Source: Leuctra nigra (Eukaryota > Arthropoda > Insecta > Plecoptera > Leuctridae). Taken from it: a stretch of DNA of 64,000 nt. Within the stretch, counting starts at the first letter, position 1; each line of letters opens with the position of its first letter. Where the stretch lies: NCBI GenBank assembly GCA_934045905.1, contig OW203767.1, positions 25,800,785 to 25,864,784 on the forward strand. Reading direction: 5' to 3'. Made by a program: the position numbers and the translations under genes. The notes beneath the pieces were generated by a model. The model did no database searches, was not told the origin of the DNA, and saw nothing but the letters and a program-made list of their open reading frames with translations. Positions 35,584-47,600 of this stretch are shown here, one piece after another.

Positions 35584-36195
35584 GGTTTCATTTGAGCGAG
35601 CAAAGCTAGTGACTCCTTTTTGTCTGCTACCTGGAGCAATGCACCGTTCAACCGATCGATCTGAAATTTTGCACAGGTGATCGGATCACCTTTTTGTTTG
35701 CAGACTCTAATTGTATGAAATCCGCTGATTGGTTCAAATTTAAAAAAAATATATTACGATTCGTTGGTCCAATCAATTTGAAATTTTGCCAAATCATTGC
35801 AACTAACATTGTCTACAATCGTAAAAATTTTCAGCAAAATCCTCCTATTGGTTTAAATTTTATAACATCTTCTGATTGATCGAAAATCAAAATGTTCCGA
35901 TTAAGTTCAAATTTGGCATGGCGATAAGACCAACATTATCTCATATTTTACACATTTTCAACCCAATTGGTAAAGTATTTATTGTCATTTTAAGAGTTTA
36001 GTATGGGTTGTCAAAGGAGATTTCTGGGAAAAGTTGACCTAGATAAGTCACGACATAATGGATCTGTTATGGAGATTGTAAAGTTGCAAAGAAAACTTAT
36101 TGTGTCGTACTTGTTTCGTGTAACGCTTTTGGCTGTGGATGTTGCACGTATCTGTGCTCGCTCATCAACGCGTTACACTGAGCGTTTTCCTAATG
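35584..36195 (+). mobile_element. Helitron-like family 1, short copy
   Basis: Starts TTGAGCGAGCAAAGC and ends with the CAACGCGTTACACTGAGCG hairpin and TTTTCCTAAT, a CTAA variant of the CTAG end. Internal modules (ACCGATCGATCTGAAATTTTG, CCTCCTATTGGTTTAAA) are shared with the other copies. Confidence 0.65.
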
Positions 36196-36229
36196 ATAAA
36201 ACTATCGGTGTCAGAAGTTGCATCAATCA

Positions 36230-37590
36230 GACTAACGATCAGGATCATCAGTGCGATCAGGAGAGTGATCAGAGCAGCCCCGAGCGATCAGAGAGCGACT
36301 GACATCAATGTGGAGAGGTTTCGGGTCCCAGTGGCGTGCGGTCAGGATCATCAGCGATCAGGAGAGTGATCAGAGCAGCCCCGAGCGATCAGAGAGCGAC
36401 ATCAATGTGGAGAGGATTCGGATCCCAGTGGCGTGCGGTCAGGATCATCAGTGCGATCAGGAGAGTGATCAGAGCAGCCCAGAGCGATCAGGATCGACTT
36501 ACATCAATGTGGAGAGGATTCGGGTCCCAGTGGCGTGCGGTCAGGATCATCAGTGCGATCAGGAGAGTGATCAGAGCAGCCCCGAGCGATCAGAGAGCGA
36601 CTTACATCAATGTGGAGAGGATTCGGATCCCAGTGGCGTGCGGTCAGGATCATCAGTGCGATCAGGAGAGTGATCAGAGCAGCCCCGAGCGATCAGAGAG
36701 CGACTTACATCAATGTGGAGAGGATTCGGGTCCCAGTGGCGTGCGGTCAGGATCATCAGTGCGATCAGGAGAGTGATCAGAGACGCCCCGAGCAATCAGA
36801 GAGCGACTTACATCAATGTGGAGAGGATTCGGATCCCAGTGGCGTGCGGTCAGGATCATCAGTGCGATCAGGAGAGTGATCAGAGCAGCCCCGAGCGATC
36901 AGAGAGCGACTTACATCAATGTGGAGAGGTTTCGGGTCCCAGTGGCGTGCGGTCAGGATCATCAGCGATCAGGAGAGTGATCAGAGCAGCCCCGAGCGAT
37001 CAGAGAGCGACATCAATGTGGAGAGGATTCGGATCCCAGTGGCGTGCGGTCAGGATCATCAGTGCGATCAGGCGAGTGATCAGAGCAGCCCCGAGCGATC
37101 AGAGATCGACTTACATCAATGTGGAGAGGATTCGGATCCCAGTGGCGTGCGGTCAGGATCATCAGTGCGATCAGGAGAGTGATCAGAGACGCCCCGAGCG
37201 ATCAGAGAGCGACTTACATCAATGTGGAGAGGATTCGGATCCCAGTGGCGTGCAGTCAGGATCATCAGTGCGATCAGGAGAGTGATCAGAGCAGCCCCGA
37301 GCAATCAGAGAGTGACTTACATCAATGTGGAGAGGATTCGGATCCCAGTGGCGTGCAGTCAGGATCATCAGTGCGATCAGGAGAGTGATCAGAGCAGCCC
37401 CGAGCGATCAGAGATCGACTTACATCAATGTGGAGAGGATTCGGATTCCAGTGGCGTGCGGTCAGGATCATCAGTGCGATCAGGCGAGTGATCAGAGCAG
37501 CCCCGAGCGATCAGAGATCGACATCAATGTGGAGAGGTTTCGGGTCCCAGTGGCGTGCGGTCAGGATCATCAGTGCGATCAGGAGAGAGT
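36230..37590. repeat. 103-bp GATC-rich satellite, about 13 units
   Basis: The unit contains CATCAATGTGGAGAGGATTC, GGATCCCAGTGGCGTGCGG, TCAGGATCATCAGTGCGATC, AGGAGAGTGATCAGAGCAGC and CCCGAGCGATCAGAGAGCG. CATCAATGTGG recurs every 103 bp from 36303 to 37521, with a few shortened units of 96-99. About five GATC per unit. Because 103 is not a multiple of three, long overlapping frames occur on the plus strand. None has a start context or known domain, so I do not call genes. Confidence 0.93.
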
Positions 37591-37650
37591 TGGTATTAAT
37601 TATCATCACCCTCTCTGAGGTCATCAGAAAAAACCATGTTAGTCACCTTT
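37588..37650 (+). repeat. SINE 3' body fragment
   Basis: GGTATTAATTATCATCACCC then TCTCTGAGGTCATCAG matches the body of the SINE at 37804-37990 at nearly every base. It is a truncated second copy lacking the tRNA-like head. Confidence 0.65.
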
Positions 37651-37803
37651 AAGTACTCATCGTATATGAGAAAAATCCATACGAGAAGGTGAATGTCAGT
37701 TGTCAAACGTGGAAAGGATTCCACGGTCTTCTGACCTCTTCATCACGCGTCTCGGACTGTAGAAATACAGTTTATATGGAACAAAACCACTGCAGATTGA
37801 ATA

Positions 37804-37990
37804 GCCTGCTTAGCTTAGTGGTTAGAGCACTGGACCGGCAATTCAGGGACGTGGGTTCGATCCCCACAGTAGGCAAATCTTTTCAATTTACAGTTGGTAC
37901 TAATTATCATCACCCTCTCTGAGGTCATCAGAAAAAACCATGTTAGTCATATATATATATTATATTGTATATGTCACATCATATATATAT
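37804..37990 (+). mobile_element. tRNA-derived SINE
   Basis: 37804-37874 folds as a tRNA: acceptor GCCTGCT/AGTAGGC, D-arm with A-box TAGCTTAGTGGTTAGAGC, anticodon stem CTGGA/TTCAG, T-arm GTGGG-TTCGATC-CCCAC (B-box). The anticodon loop is CCGGCAA, giving a nominal GGC anticodon but with C instead of U at position 33. A body of about 65 bp and an (AT)n tail follow. This fits a pol-III retroposon and not a working tRNA gene. Confidence 0.8.
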
Positions 37991-38448
37991 ATATGTTTGA
38001 ATTGATAGTTTCACGGAGATGCATTTGTATAAATAAAAGTTTTTCTGGTTTTTCTCAGTTTTATTTATTAAACGTGCCAACGTTTCATCTGTGAATGCAC
38101 AGATATCATCAGGGCCAAAAAATAAAATAATAACTTATAGAAATAGAAAAATTGCATTGAAACATTTATAACTATACCTATTTAAATTTCCTGTAAAAAT
38201 CGACAGTAAATCTTCTTCATTTCAATTTGAGTTTGACCAATAATTGATTTAAAAATGTTCTAGGGTTGTTTTTAAAGTACACCATTTAGCTGCTTGGAGC
38301 TTGCGCCTTCAACAGAATAATGTGTGTACATTTAAACATGCAGTTGGTAGCAATTGCCAATTATTACACTATTGAGTCATTTAACTCGTTACTTTTGGTA
38401 TAAACGATGCGCCAAGTCCTTTTTTAAAGTATCTCTCGGTGTTAATCT
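37991..38448. other. Unassigned stretch with an interrupted family-2 end
   Basis: 38404-38448 is the start of a family-2 element (AAACGATGCGCCAAGTCC) cut off by another family-2 copy inserted at 38449. ACGTGCCAACGTTTCATCTG near 38070 resembles retrotransposon 3' regions, but I cannot classify it. Confidence 0.4.
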
Positions 38449-39530
38449 AGTGGAGCGGTCGCTCCACCCAGCCAAGTCGTACAGTACACTCACACTCACT
38501 CAAAATACCGTTACTGCCTAATAAACTAAGGAGCAGACCAAACACTTTTACTGTAAGCAACAACATGGCATTTTCGGCCTACTGGATCTTAAAATCCGAA
38601 AATATCACATTGTTGCAAAATATCTTAATTTCGAGCTATGGCCCACCCCACCCCATATACCAAATTAGGTAACAACAGATTATGCCATTTGCGAGCTAGA
38701 AGGCCGTGAAAACAGTGAAATTACACCCCTATTAAAAGGTATCTGATTATGATTCAGATTCAGATATCAGGAAACACTGTTGACAGGGCCACAGCCTAAA
38801 CGGCTAAACCGATCGTTCTGAAATTTTTACCACATGTGCACTTTTGGCGTCTGATGATACCTTGCCCTTACAAATTTTTTGTGCCGCCATTTTGAAACCG
38901 GAAGTGACGTCATATCTCAAAAACGGATGGACCGATCGGGACGAAGCTAGCGCCAAACGATTCGGACTGTCATCTATATAAAATATCAATAGTCTAAATA
39001 GAAATGAACTATTACCGAAACCGGAAATAATGTCATAAAAATGAAAAATCAGACTAAAATCATATTTTATAACAATATATTCAGAAGATTTTTATGTTAT
39101 ATAACATTTATAAATACATATTTTAGGTGGCACTGACGCCAGCCGCCATTTTGAAAACCGGAAGTGATGCCATAACTCGAGAACGGCTGGACCGATTGGA
39201 ACCAAACTTTCGCTATACTTCATAGCATATTATTTATAGCATTTACATAGCAACAAGCAAAACTATTCTTAGCAACCAAATCACAAAGGCGTATTTTTTT
39301 AAAGGAATAATAGTCTTTGGTGCCACAATATAATGTTACAAGCTGTAAGAATAAACTGAAAAAAGGAGTGATATCCCCATAAAAACACTCCGTGTAAAAA
39401 TACCAGCCAAGTCTCTTCAACTAAAAAAAATAGAAGAAATCTAAAAATTCAGCACTGAAAAGTAGTGATATCAAAAAATTGGCCAAGTCAAAACTTTTCA
39501 AAAAATACTTGGCGCATCATTTTTTTAGAA
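38449..39530 (-). mobile_element. Family-2 element, complete minus-strand copy
   Basis: On the minus strand it begins TGATGCGCCAAGTA at 39530. It passes the ACTTGGCC...CACGGAGTGTTTTTATGGGG block, holds about two CRE/ETS units (GACGTCACTTCCGG, near 38885-38910; a degenerate one near 39160) and the GTGGGCCATAGCTC block, and ends TGGAGCGACCGCTCCA plus CTAG at 38449. 1.08 kb, non-coding. Confidence 0.65.
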
Positions 39531-39577
39531 CTTGTATAGATGAGTACATTTCATTTACTTCTATACTATTTATATGC

Positions 39578-40250
39578 ATGATGCGCCAAGTATTTTTTGA
39601 AAAGTTTTGACTTGGCCAATATTTTGATTTCACTACTTTTCAGTGCTGAATTTTTAGATTTCTTCTATTTTTTTTAGTTGAAGAGACTTGGCTGGTATTT
39701 TTACACGGAGTGTTTTTTATGGGTATTTTATACTTAAAAGATACGATTAATATTTTGAAATGTAACACTTAAAAAAATACACCATTTCCCATTAATTTAC
39801 AAATAAAAGTTGCTGCCTGTTACTAATGTTGGCGTCTTATGGAGGCAGTACTTAAAATGGTTGGCTGTCACGGGGCAGGGCGTAGCACGGGGCCCTGTCT
39901 GTTGCTAGCGGCAGCAATGCTGTTGGCATCTAATGGAGGCAGCACGGTATAATGGATGTCTGTCACGGGGCAGGGCGGAGCACGGGGCCCTGTCTGTTGT
40001 TACGCAGTAATGCTGAGCATTACTGTGGGCATCTCATGGAGGCAGTATTAGGGTTGTCTGTCACAAGCCAGAGCGCAGGTCGGGGCTCTGGCTGGTGCCA
40101 ACGGCGGTAACAGGTGGCTTTTACGTAAACGTATGCTTTTATGTTGATTGAGTAAATCATATTTCAATTAAATAGGTTTTGTGCGTTACGAAATTCCGGG
40201 TCGAAATTTTGCGCGTATCGGGGCTCACTCATCAACGCGATACAACGTTT
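39578..40250 (+). mobile_element. Chimeric element: family-2 head, family-1 tail
   Basis: Starts GATGCGCCAAGTATTTTTTG head-to-head with the copy ending at 39530 (48-bp spacer). It carries the GGGGCAGGGC modules (39794-40172), then TATGTTGATTGAGTAAATC, GTGCGTTACG and GGGCTCACTCATCAACGCG, the 3' subterminal text of family 1, where it degenerates. Confidence 0.6.
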
Positions 40251-40428
40251 AATTTTTTGTTCAGACACGTCAAAAATTATACCTACATAAATATGTTTCA
40301 TGTGTTCCTGACTTCAATAATAAGCGTTTCATTTTGCCTAAAAATTATTATTTTCTCAATTTAATTTGAATTCAGTCCTTCCTTGAGGTCTTTTTGTCAT
40401 TTTTTAAAATTATTTGGGAAAATAATAT

Positions 40429-40820
40429 CAAATATTTGTTTTAATAAAAGGAAAAGAAAAAAGAAGGAAAGCTTCTGTAGATGAAGAAAAAATATTGATG
40501 TGGGAAAATAATATCAAATATTTGTTTTAATAAAAGGAAAAGAAAAAAGAAGGAAAGCTTCTGTAGATGAAGTATTATACAAATATCTCGGGAAACAATT
40601 TTCAGAAAAGGTGATTGCCGATTCATTTGCAGATGCGTTTATAGGAGAAGTTGATGTTGTACAAAAACAAAAACTTGTATATAGACTGCCAAGCACCTTT
40701 CCCCCTAAAAGGATTGCGATCTAAAAGAAGGTCCCAGCAATAATATATTGTTGAAACATTTTCGCACTTAAAATTCGTGAAATCATTTCGCCCAGTTACT
40801 GCCGCCAAGCACAACATTAT
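40429..40820 (+). repeat. 57-bp direct duplication and a degenerate coding remnant
   Basis: CAAATATTTGTTTTAATAAA and the following AAGGAAAGCTTCTGTAGATG occur twice (40429-40485 and 40514-40571). After the second, a plus frame reads ADSFADAFIGEVDVVQKQKL to a stop near 40723. It looks like a decayed protein remnant, with no recognised domain. Confidence 0.5.
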
Positions 40821-41220
40821 AAACCAAACATTGTGCCCAAATTTAAGATTGAGAAAATCTCTATGTGAACCATCATAGAATAAACTTTAAGACAGTTATA
40901 AACATTTAAAGCGAAAAATAGAAAGTATTCAAATTTTAAAAACGTTAACAAAATCAATTTAAAAACATTTTTTTACATAACTTAAAATACAAATAAAAAA
41001 AATATTTAAAATAAAATTTAAAAAAAATAAAAAGTAAAAAAAATAAAAATAAAGCTTGGCGCATTGTGTCAAGGAGGGGGCAACATAAAAAGAAGATGTC
41101 GACCAAGGAGACGACGAAAGAAAGAAGGAAGAAGAAGATGATGAAGGAGAAGAAGGAAGAAGTTAACGGTGCTTACTTACTTACCTACTTACTTACTTAC
41201 TTACACGTGTTCGGACCACC
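40821..41220. repeat. AT-rich and purine-rich simple sequence
   Basis: A-rich tract 40920-41055, GAAGAA-type purine tract 41105-41165 and (ACTT)n at 41173-41205. 41056-41072 carries GCTTGGCGCATTGTG, a scrap of the family-2 terminus. Confidence 0.7.
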
Positions 41221-41500
41221 TTTTCTGTTTGCAGACCCTAATTAGTAATTATAAAATCCATTGATTGGTTCAAATTAAAAAATATATATATCTTAAGATT
41301 CGTTGGTCCGATCAATTAGAAATTACGACAAATAATTGCAACCAACATTGTCTCAAATCGTAAAAATGTTCAGCCAAATTCTTTGTAGAGTAAAGGGTTT
41401 GTCAAAAACACTTATAACGCTGGTCCCAATGACCATGAAAACTTTTGTGATGATCGTTCAAAAGATTCAAGTTTCAATCAGAACACAAAGTTTCTTTCAT
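41221..41500 (+). mobile_element. Helitron-like family 1 internal fragment
   Basis: CTTTTCTGTTTGCAGACCC, GATTCGTTGGTCCGATCAA and CAACCAACATTGTC modules, without either terminus. Confidence 0.5.
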
Positions 41501-42681
41501 CCCCATTGCTAAGCTAAGTACTACAAACTACAAATCAAATTTCCGATGAAACTAATAGACTCATTTTGCTGGAAATCATAAGCACTCTGCACTGGATAGT
41601 AATGAATGTATGGTGGAAATTTATTGAGATAATATCTTGAGCTCAAGCATATTGATGTTGTTTTTACTTTCAGTACCTCTGTCATTGTAATATCTTTTCA
41701 CACTTTTCATGACTGGAAACTTGGAAGAAGGAATTATTATGGGAATTAGGCAACTTTAAGAAATCATTTTTTTAAGCTATTTTGTATTTTATTTTATAAT
41801 ATATTATCTGAACCACCGTCCACCATAACTATATAATTCAATAAATAATATTTATATTATTGAATAAATATGCAAAACTATTTAATAATTGTGCGCTTTC
41901 CTCCAAAAGTACCATTTTTGTACCAATAGGGAAGATTCTTAGAATTTATAATGTAATAAAAACATAGATTTATACAAATTTACATGTTTCTGATCTCGAT
42001 AATAAAAAAAATAATCTCGTGCGATAAATAGTAATAAAGTAATCTTCATTCTAAATCTGAATAAAACTACTGCATTTTACTGAGGCCAAGAACGGCCTAA
42101 GGGACTACTGACGTCACATGTTGGTATATATTATATAATCACATAAACTCAATGTATAATCATGATGTCTCTGGTCGCAAATAACATCGCTGTCTACGTC
42201 ACTTGTTGTAATGTTGACAAACGCTGTTTTTCTCGTCTGAATGGTAGATATTTCAAGAGATTTGATAAAGAAAACGAAGGACTAGAAAAGTGAAACCAGT
42301 GTTGGTATTTATTATTTTTCATATTATAGTTTTTAATTTAATCTAAAGAAAAATCGCCGCGTAGAGAACATCTATCTTCACACCATTAATTTAAGGTGTG
42401 ATCACTTCAATGATCTACCATTGGATCCCGTGAATACGCACTACGGGTGGAATACGCAGAAAAAAATGCTATAAAATCGACCCTTGGTCTAAGTCCCGCA
42501 GCCGATCGCAGCGCTAAGTTCGATGGTGGCGATTCCGGAACTAATGTAGGCAGACATTTGGCAGTCATTTTATTTCTTGAGTGATAGTCAATGGCGCGAG
42601 CTGTCAAAGTAATCTTTTAGCTTATTTGCTGTTTGGTGAATAGTAAGTAAGTGAAAATGCTTGTATTACATGTTATTACAA

Positions 42682-42836
42682 CCATAAAAAACACTCCGTG
42701 TAAAAAAAACAGCCAAGTCTCTTCAACTAAAAAAAAATATTATGAAATCTAAAAATTCTGCACTGAAACGTAGTGATATCAAAAAATGAGCCAAGTCAAA
42801 TCTTTATTTGGAAATTAAAAAATACTTGGCGCATCG
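42682..42836 (-). mobile_element. Family-2 terminal block, inverted partner
   Basis: A 155-bp minus-strand copy of the family-2 5' terminus (GATGCGCCAAGTATTTTT...CACGGAGTGTTTTTTATGG), head-to-head with 42912 across 75 bp. It stops at ATGG and does not continue into the rest of the element. Confidence 0.7.
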
Positions 42837-42911
42837 TGTATATAAATAGCTTAGAAGTATAGGCTAGATATAAATACATACTTACAGTACCTATACCTAC
42901 AATGCCCTAAA

Positions 42912-43999
42912 AAAACGATGCGCCAAGTATTTTTTAATTTTCAAATAAAGATTTGACTTGGCTCATTTTTTGATATCACTACGTTTCAGTGCAGAATTTT
43001 TAGATTTCATAATATTTTATTTAGTTGAAGAGACTTGGCTGTTTTTTTTACACGGAGTGTTTTTTATGGGGATATCAATTATTTTTTTAGTTTATTTACA
43101 CAACTTGTAAAACTTTTTGGGGCAACAATGGCTAATTCTTTTTAAAAAATACGCCATTTCCGAATAATTTACTAAAAAAAATATTGTTTGGAGCTAAATA
43201 TATACTTAAAGTGTTATACCATGAAGAATTGCGAAAGCATCGTTCCAATAGGTCCAGCCGTTTTCGAGATATGGCATCACTTCCGGTTTTCAAAATGGCG
43301 GCTGAAAGCTCTTACACATTGTATTAATTTGTATATAAATACTAATATTTCATTATAAGACTTCTGAATATGTAGTTGGTTTTTATATAAAGGGAAGTGA
43401 ATTTAGGCAGATTTCGCTTATCTATGACGTCATTTCCGGTTTCAGTAATTAGAAAACTTTAATTTAACTACTGTTATTTCATAAAGAGGACCGTCTGAAT
43501 CGATTGGCGCAAATTTCGTTCCGATCGGTTAAGCCGTTTTTGAGATATGACGTCACTTCCGGTTTCAAAATGGCGGCACAAAAAATTTATAAGGGCAAGG
43601 TATCATCAGGCAGACGAGCTGTATATGTGGTGAAAATTTCGGGTCAATCAACCTAGCCGTTTAGGCTGTGGCGGAGACCGCGGAATTTATTGGAAGATGA
43701 ATCATCATCATCATTATTATTATTATTATCTGAAAGCCGTACAATTACACGGTTTTCACGGCCCTCTAGCTCGCAAACGGCATAACCTATTGTTCTCAAA
43801 TTTGGTATATGTGGTGGGGTGGGCCATAGCTCGAAATTAAGATATTTCGCAACAAAGTGAGATTTTCCAATTTTGAGATCCAGGAGGCCGAAAATGCCAC
43901 TTTGATGCTTACAGTAAAAGTGGGTTGCTCCAGCCTTTTTAAATGAGAGTGTGCGCGCGCTGTACGACTTGGCTGGCGTGGAGCGACCGCTCCACTAGA
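42912..43999 (+). mobile_element. Family-2 element, complete plus-strand copy
   Basis: Starts CGATGCGCCAAGTATTTTTT, ends TGGAGCGACCGCTCCA then CTAG (43996-43999). About 1.09 kb. It contains three CRE/ETS-type units (near 43265, 43425, 43550), an (ATC)n/(ATT)n tract and the GTGGGCCATAGCTCGAAATT block. Non-coding. Confidence 0.7.
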
Positions 44000-44654
44000 T
44001 CAATAAACTAAACACATTTCTACACTGATATCAACCCTTTTAATTTCATCTATTCGTTATCCAAGTTGTTTAAGTTCTAATTTATACATTTGATTTTGAA
44101 TTAACCCGCTAAAATTCAGATTAGTTCTATTTTCTAACACCAACCATGGTGCTTATAGAGAGCGCCGCTGCGATCGGCTGATAGCCGCAGCCAATCTACT
44201 ATTTAACATTGGAGTCGGTTTCACGTTACAAGCCCATCTGAACTCACCTTGTTCTCTACGCGGTGGAAAAATTAAGGAACCTTCCCTATTGAGAATGCCA
44301 AAATCCCGTTAAAATTTAATTTTACATTTTCACGAACTCCGCCGGATCTAAAAATACAAATAATATTCTTGTAGTATCTCCTTGCATTGCATTAACTATA
44401 CTTTGTGAACATTAATAAATTACAAAACAATGATGTGCAATAGGAAACTTATTACGTATAAGATCAATGAAATCAAACGAACGAAAATTGATTAAAGACT
44501 TTTCTTGCAATATTTTCCAGAGCATCTAAAGTTTAAATCTCGATTATCACAGAGCAAAAACAGTGTTTTGACAGAAAGCTCACAAAATGTTGATTCCAAA
44601 TCATGAACGTGTCCTCGCTAAGTCGTCATAGTCCGTCTCCGCGAAGAGCCCGTC

Positions 44655-47600
44655 CTACTTCGGTTTCTCCGTGCGGTCCTGGAGGTGGCGAATAGCGATG
44701 TCTTGCACTAGCATGTTGGACGTGAGGAAGTCGTCGAGAGAGTGGTCGTTGTCGCGGGGCTGGCGGTCGAACGGATATCCCATGGACCGAGTGTCAGGGT
44801 ACTTCTTGTCTCGCAGGCCGCAGAAGCTGGCGGCGTCGGAACAAATGCCATCGACGTTCTGTTCAATCTGTAAGCAGAGAAAAAGTAATTGGAGATGCCA
44901 GGGTGCGAATTGATGGGGGGGATGGGGGGATTTCCCCCCCTCTGGTTTTCTCATCCCCGGCTCTGTTTCCCAATAAGCATCACAGGGGGGGGGGGGGGAT
45001 AGAGTTTTCCCCCCTCTGTAAAATGGTTGACTTTTAATCATATCAACAAAAAATAGATACCCACTTTTTTCTGAAATAAATCTAAAATTATAAAAATAAA
45101 TTGTCACACAAAACAACTGTCAAATTTCCTTAGTAGCAAATAAGCTGTATTTGATAAGATTTATTAATTCCAATATTTATTTTGCTTGCCCACCACTTCT
45201 GATTTCTCTTTTAAATTAAAAGCAAATCCTCTTTTATAATGCCATGCCAATGGCAAAAAATAGTGTACAAATCGCTTAGAAATGCACCAAATCTAATCTT
45301 GAAATTCAAAATGTCCCGGGACTATGCGCCCCGGACCCGTATGGTACTGGGGGGCCGTCCCCCCAGACCCCCATTGTGTTCGTGGGCAATCGTATTTTTC
45401 ACCTTTGCTATATTTCCCAACATACTCGGAATTTAAATTTTTCCTATCCCCCTCTGAAAATTGAACAATTCGCACCCTGGGAGATGCGATATTCTCTTTC
45501 GGTCAAGACCTGAGGGGTGATTCCTGGAACCCATTTTCAATCTCTCATCTTAAATTTTAAGAGAGAAGCAACCGTTAATGTTATGGACTTTAACAAAGGG
45601 TAAACAAAATTTACGATACAATAGAGATTAAGAGATTAAAAACGTATAGGAATGAGCCCCCTGGAGGCCAATTCTAGAACGTTTTCCCAATTCGATGGGG
45701 CGATGCCAAGCTAGGACGACAGGATCGGCCACTTTGGCGCTATCGTCGAGGCTGTGCTTTTCAAATCAACGTATTTCTTACCCCACACTCCGTATTTTCA
45801 TGTTATATTATAAGAATTAATGTTGATATTTGGTTATTTACCGAAAGAGTGGATAATTATTAGAAATGATAGTGTAATAACAATATTTTGATCATATAAT
45901 GACAGCTCACAGAAATATTTTTGTTTCCAGTGCTTTCTTGAACTGACTCACGGCACAATGGAATTTTGTAACTTTCTATTAAAACAATTGAGAGGGTGTC
46001 GCTTCAGATTGAAATCGAATTTGCTTAAGATATTGCACTATCTTCTTATTTTTACACGTTTTATTATACTAGAGTAAAAAATATATGTATCTAAACAGTA
46101 AGTACATCTTCTTACGCCTGTCAAAATAAAGTTTCGCGAGTTTTAATTTTGAGTGGCACGAACAGCTTACTTCAAAGCTTACTTCACACTTCTTACTCAC
46201 TCCCGATGGCAGCGCTGCAGCACAATAGCGGGAAAAAGTTTGGCTAGTGCCCTATTCTGATGGAATTCGGTCAAGGCCATAAGGACATTTCATGGAATTA
46301 AATTCTAGTGGAATCTGGTATTTAAAAGTTCTATAATAGGACCCTATGGGTTTGATGTTGCGTTAGCGACATTTCCTAGCTTCAGGTGCACAGAAAAGCC
46401 TCTCAGGAATGTCACCACGGTACTCTTATGGTACTTTCTCGTGTGCGTGTATATTTTTGCCTGCATTGCCCAGGGGCCGTATTCTAGAACATTTATCAAA
46501 TTCTGATGGAATCTGATTCGGTGCAATGTTAATCCTTATAACCGTGACCGGATTCCATCAGGATTGGAAAAACGTTCTAGAATACGCCTCCAGGTCAAAC
46601 CGTTCAACCGATCGATCTGAAATTTTGCACACATACTAATGTAATTTAAGCCGTCTCGTGTATAGTTTTTGAACAGGATCCTGTGATTATTTTTTAAATT
46701 TAAACTGGAACCATTTGACCGATCAATTTTAAAGTTTGTATGGTCATCGGGACCAACATTTTATGTGTTTTTGTCAATTCTGAAACTAATCTGTCGTGGA
46801 CTTCAATATAGTTATTGACATTTTAGGGCTATTTTATGCGTGTTTGGATTTCTTGAAGGAAATTTCCTATGTGTTATTGTGCTTCTTTGACTTATTTCGT
46901 TTCGCCTCTTTCCTAAGTCTTTAGTGCAGAAACTAACAAACACATATCAATTCGCATGCAATACGAATGCTCGCTAATCAACGCGTTACACAGAGCGTTT
47001 TCATGATCATTGTTGTTACCTTGTCGACTTCATGGTCCGACACCATGACAAACAGATGGTAGTCCATCCCGTCGGTCGTGGATTTGGGCAGCAGCATGTG
47101 AGCCGGCCAGCCGCAGCCGCAGAAGTTGAACTTGAGCGAGGCTTGAGTTTCCTTCTCGTCAGGTCGAGCAGAGGTCAAGTCGCGGAAAGTTCTCTCGAAT
47201 GGAATTGTCACGGAGCTCTCGGATGAAAGTCGCTCCAGCGTGTTTGTACCAGGTTTCACTGAGAACATACAATGTACATTGTAACTGGAACGAAGACATT
47301 TACCATATCGCCGATCATTTACAGATGCTTATTCCTAACGCCATATTTTGAAGTGAGATGTGTCATTATATGAACTAGAAAGCGATATATTTTCTCATTA
47401 TGAAATTGCATATCCTTTGTTATTTGTTCTATTGATGTATATATATACGTCATATTGTCATATTGACGTATTGAAATACAAGAATGAGACCACAGTACCT
47501 AGATTCTATATCTATAATTTTTTTATCTCGTTTCTTAGTAGTTGTGAAAAGTAAATTAAAACGTGATTATATAGATGTACTAATTAGTACCCAGGTATAC

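Larger units (their letters stand above)
41926..44290. mobile_element. Possible outer inverted-repeat element hosting family-2 insertions
   Basis: Left CAATAGGGAAGATTCTTA and right (inverted) CAATAGGGAAGGTTCCTTA. CCGCGTAGAGAACA near 42356 is inverted near 44250. It could be a 2.4-kb element or its nested remains; no target duplication was identified. Confidence 0.4.

Noticed and set aside
36713..37285. 190-codon plus-strand frame and its neighbours in the 103-bp array
   Set aside because: Pure tandem repeat translated in rotating frames; no splice signals, start context or known domain.
42407..42607. 66-codon minus-strand frame
   Set aside because: No recognisable domain, inside repeat-rich DNA, no splice partner seen.
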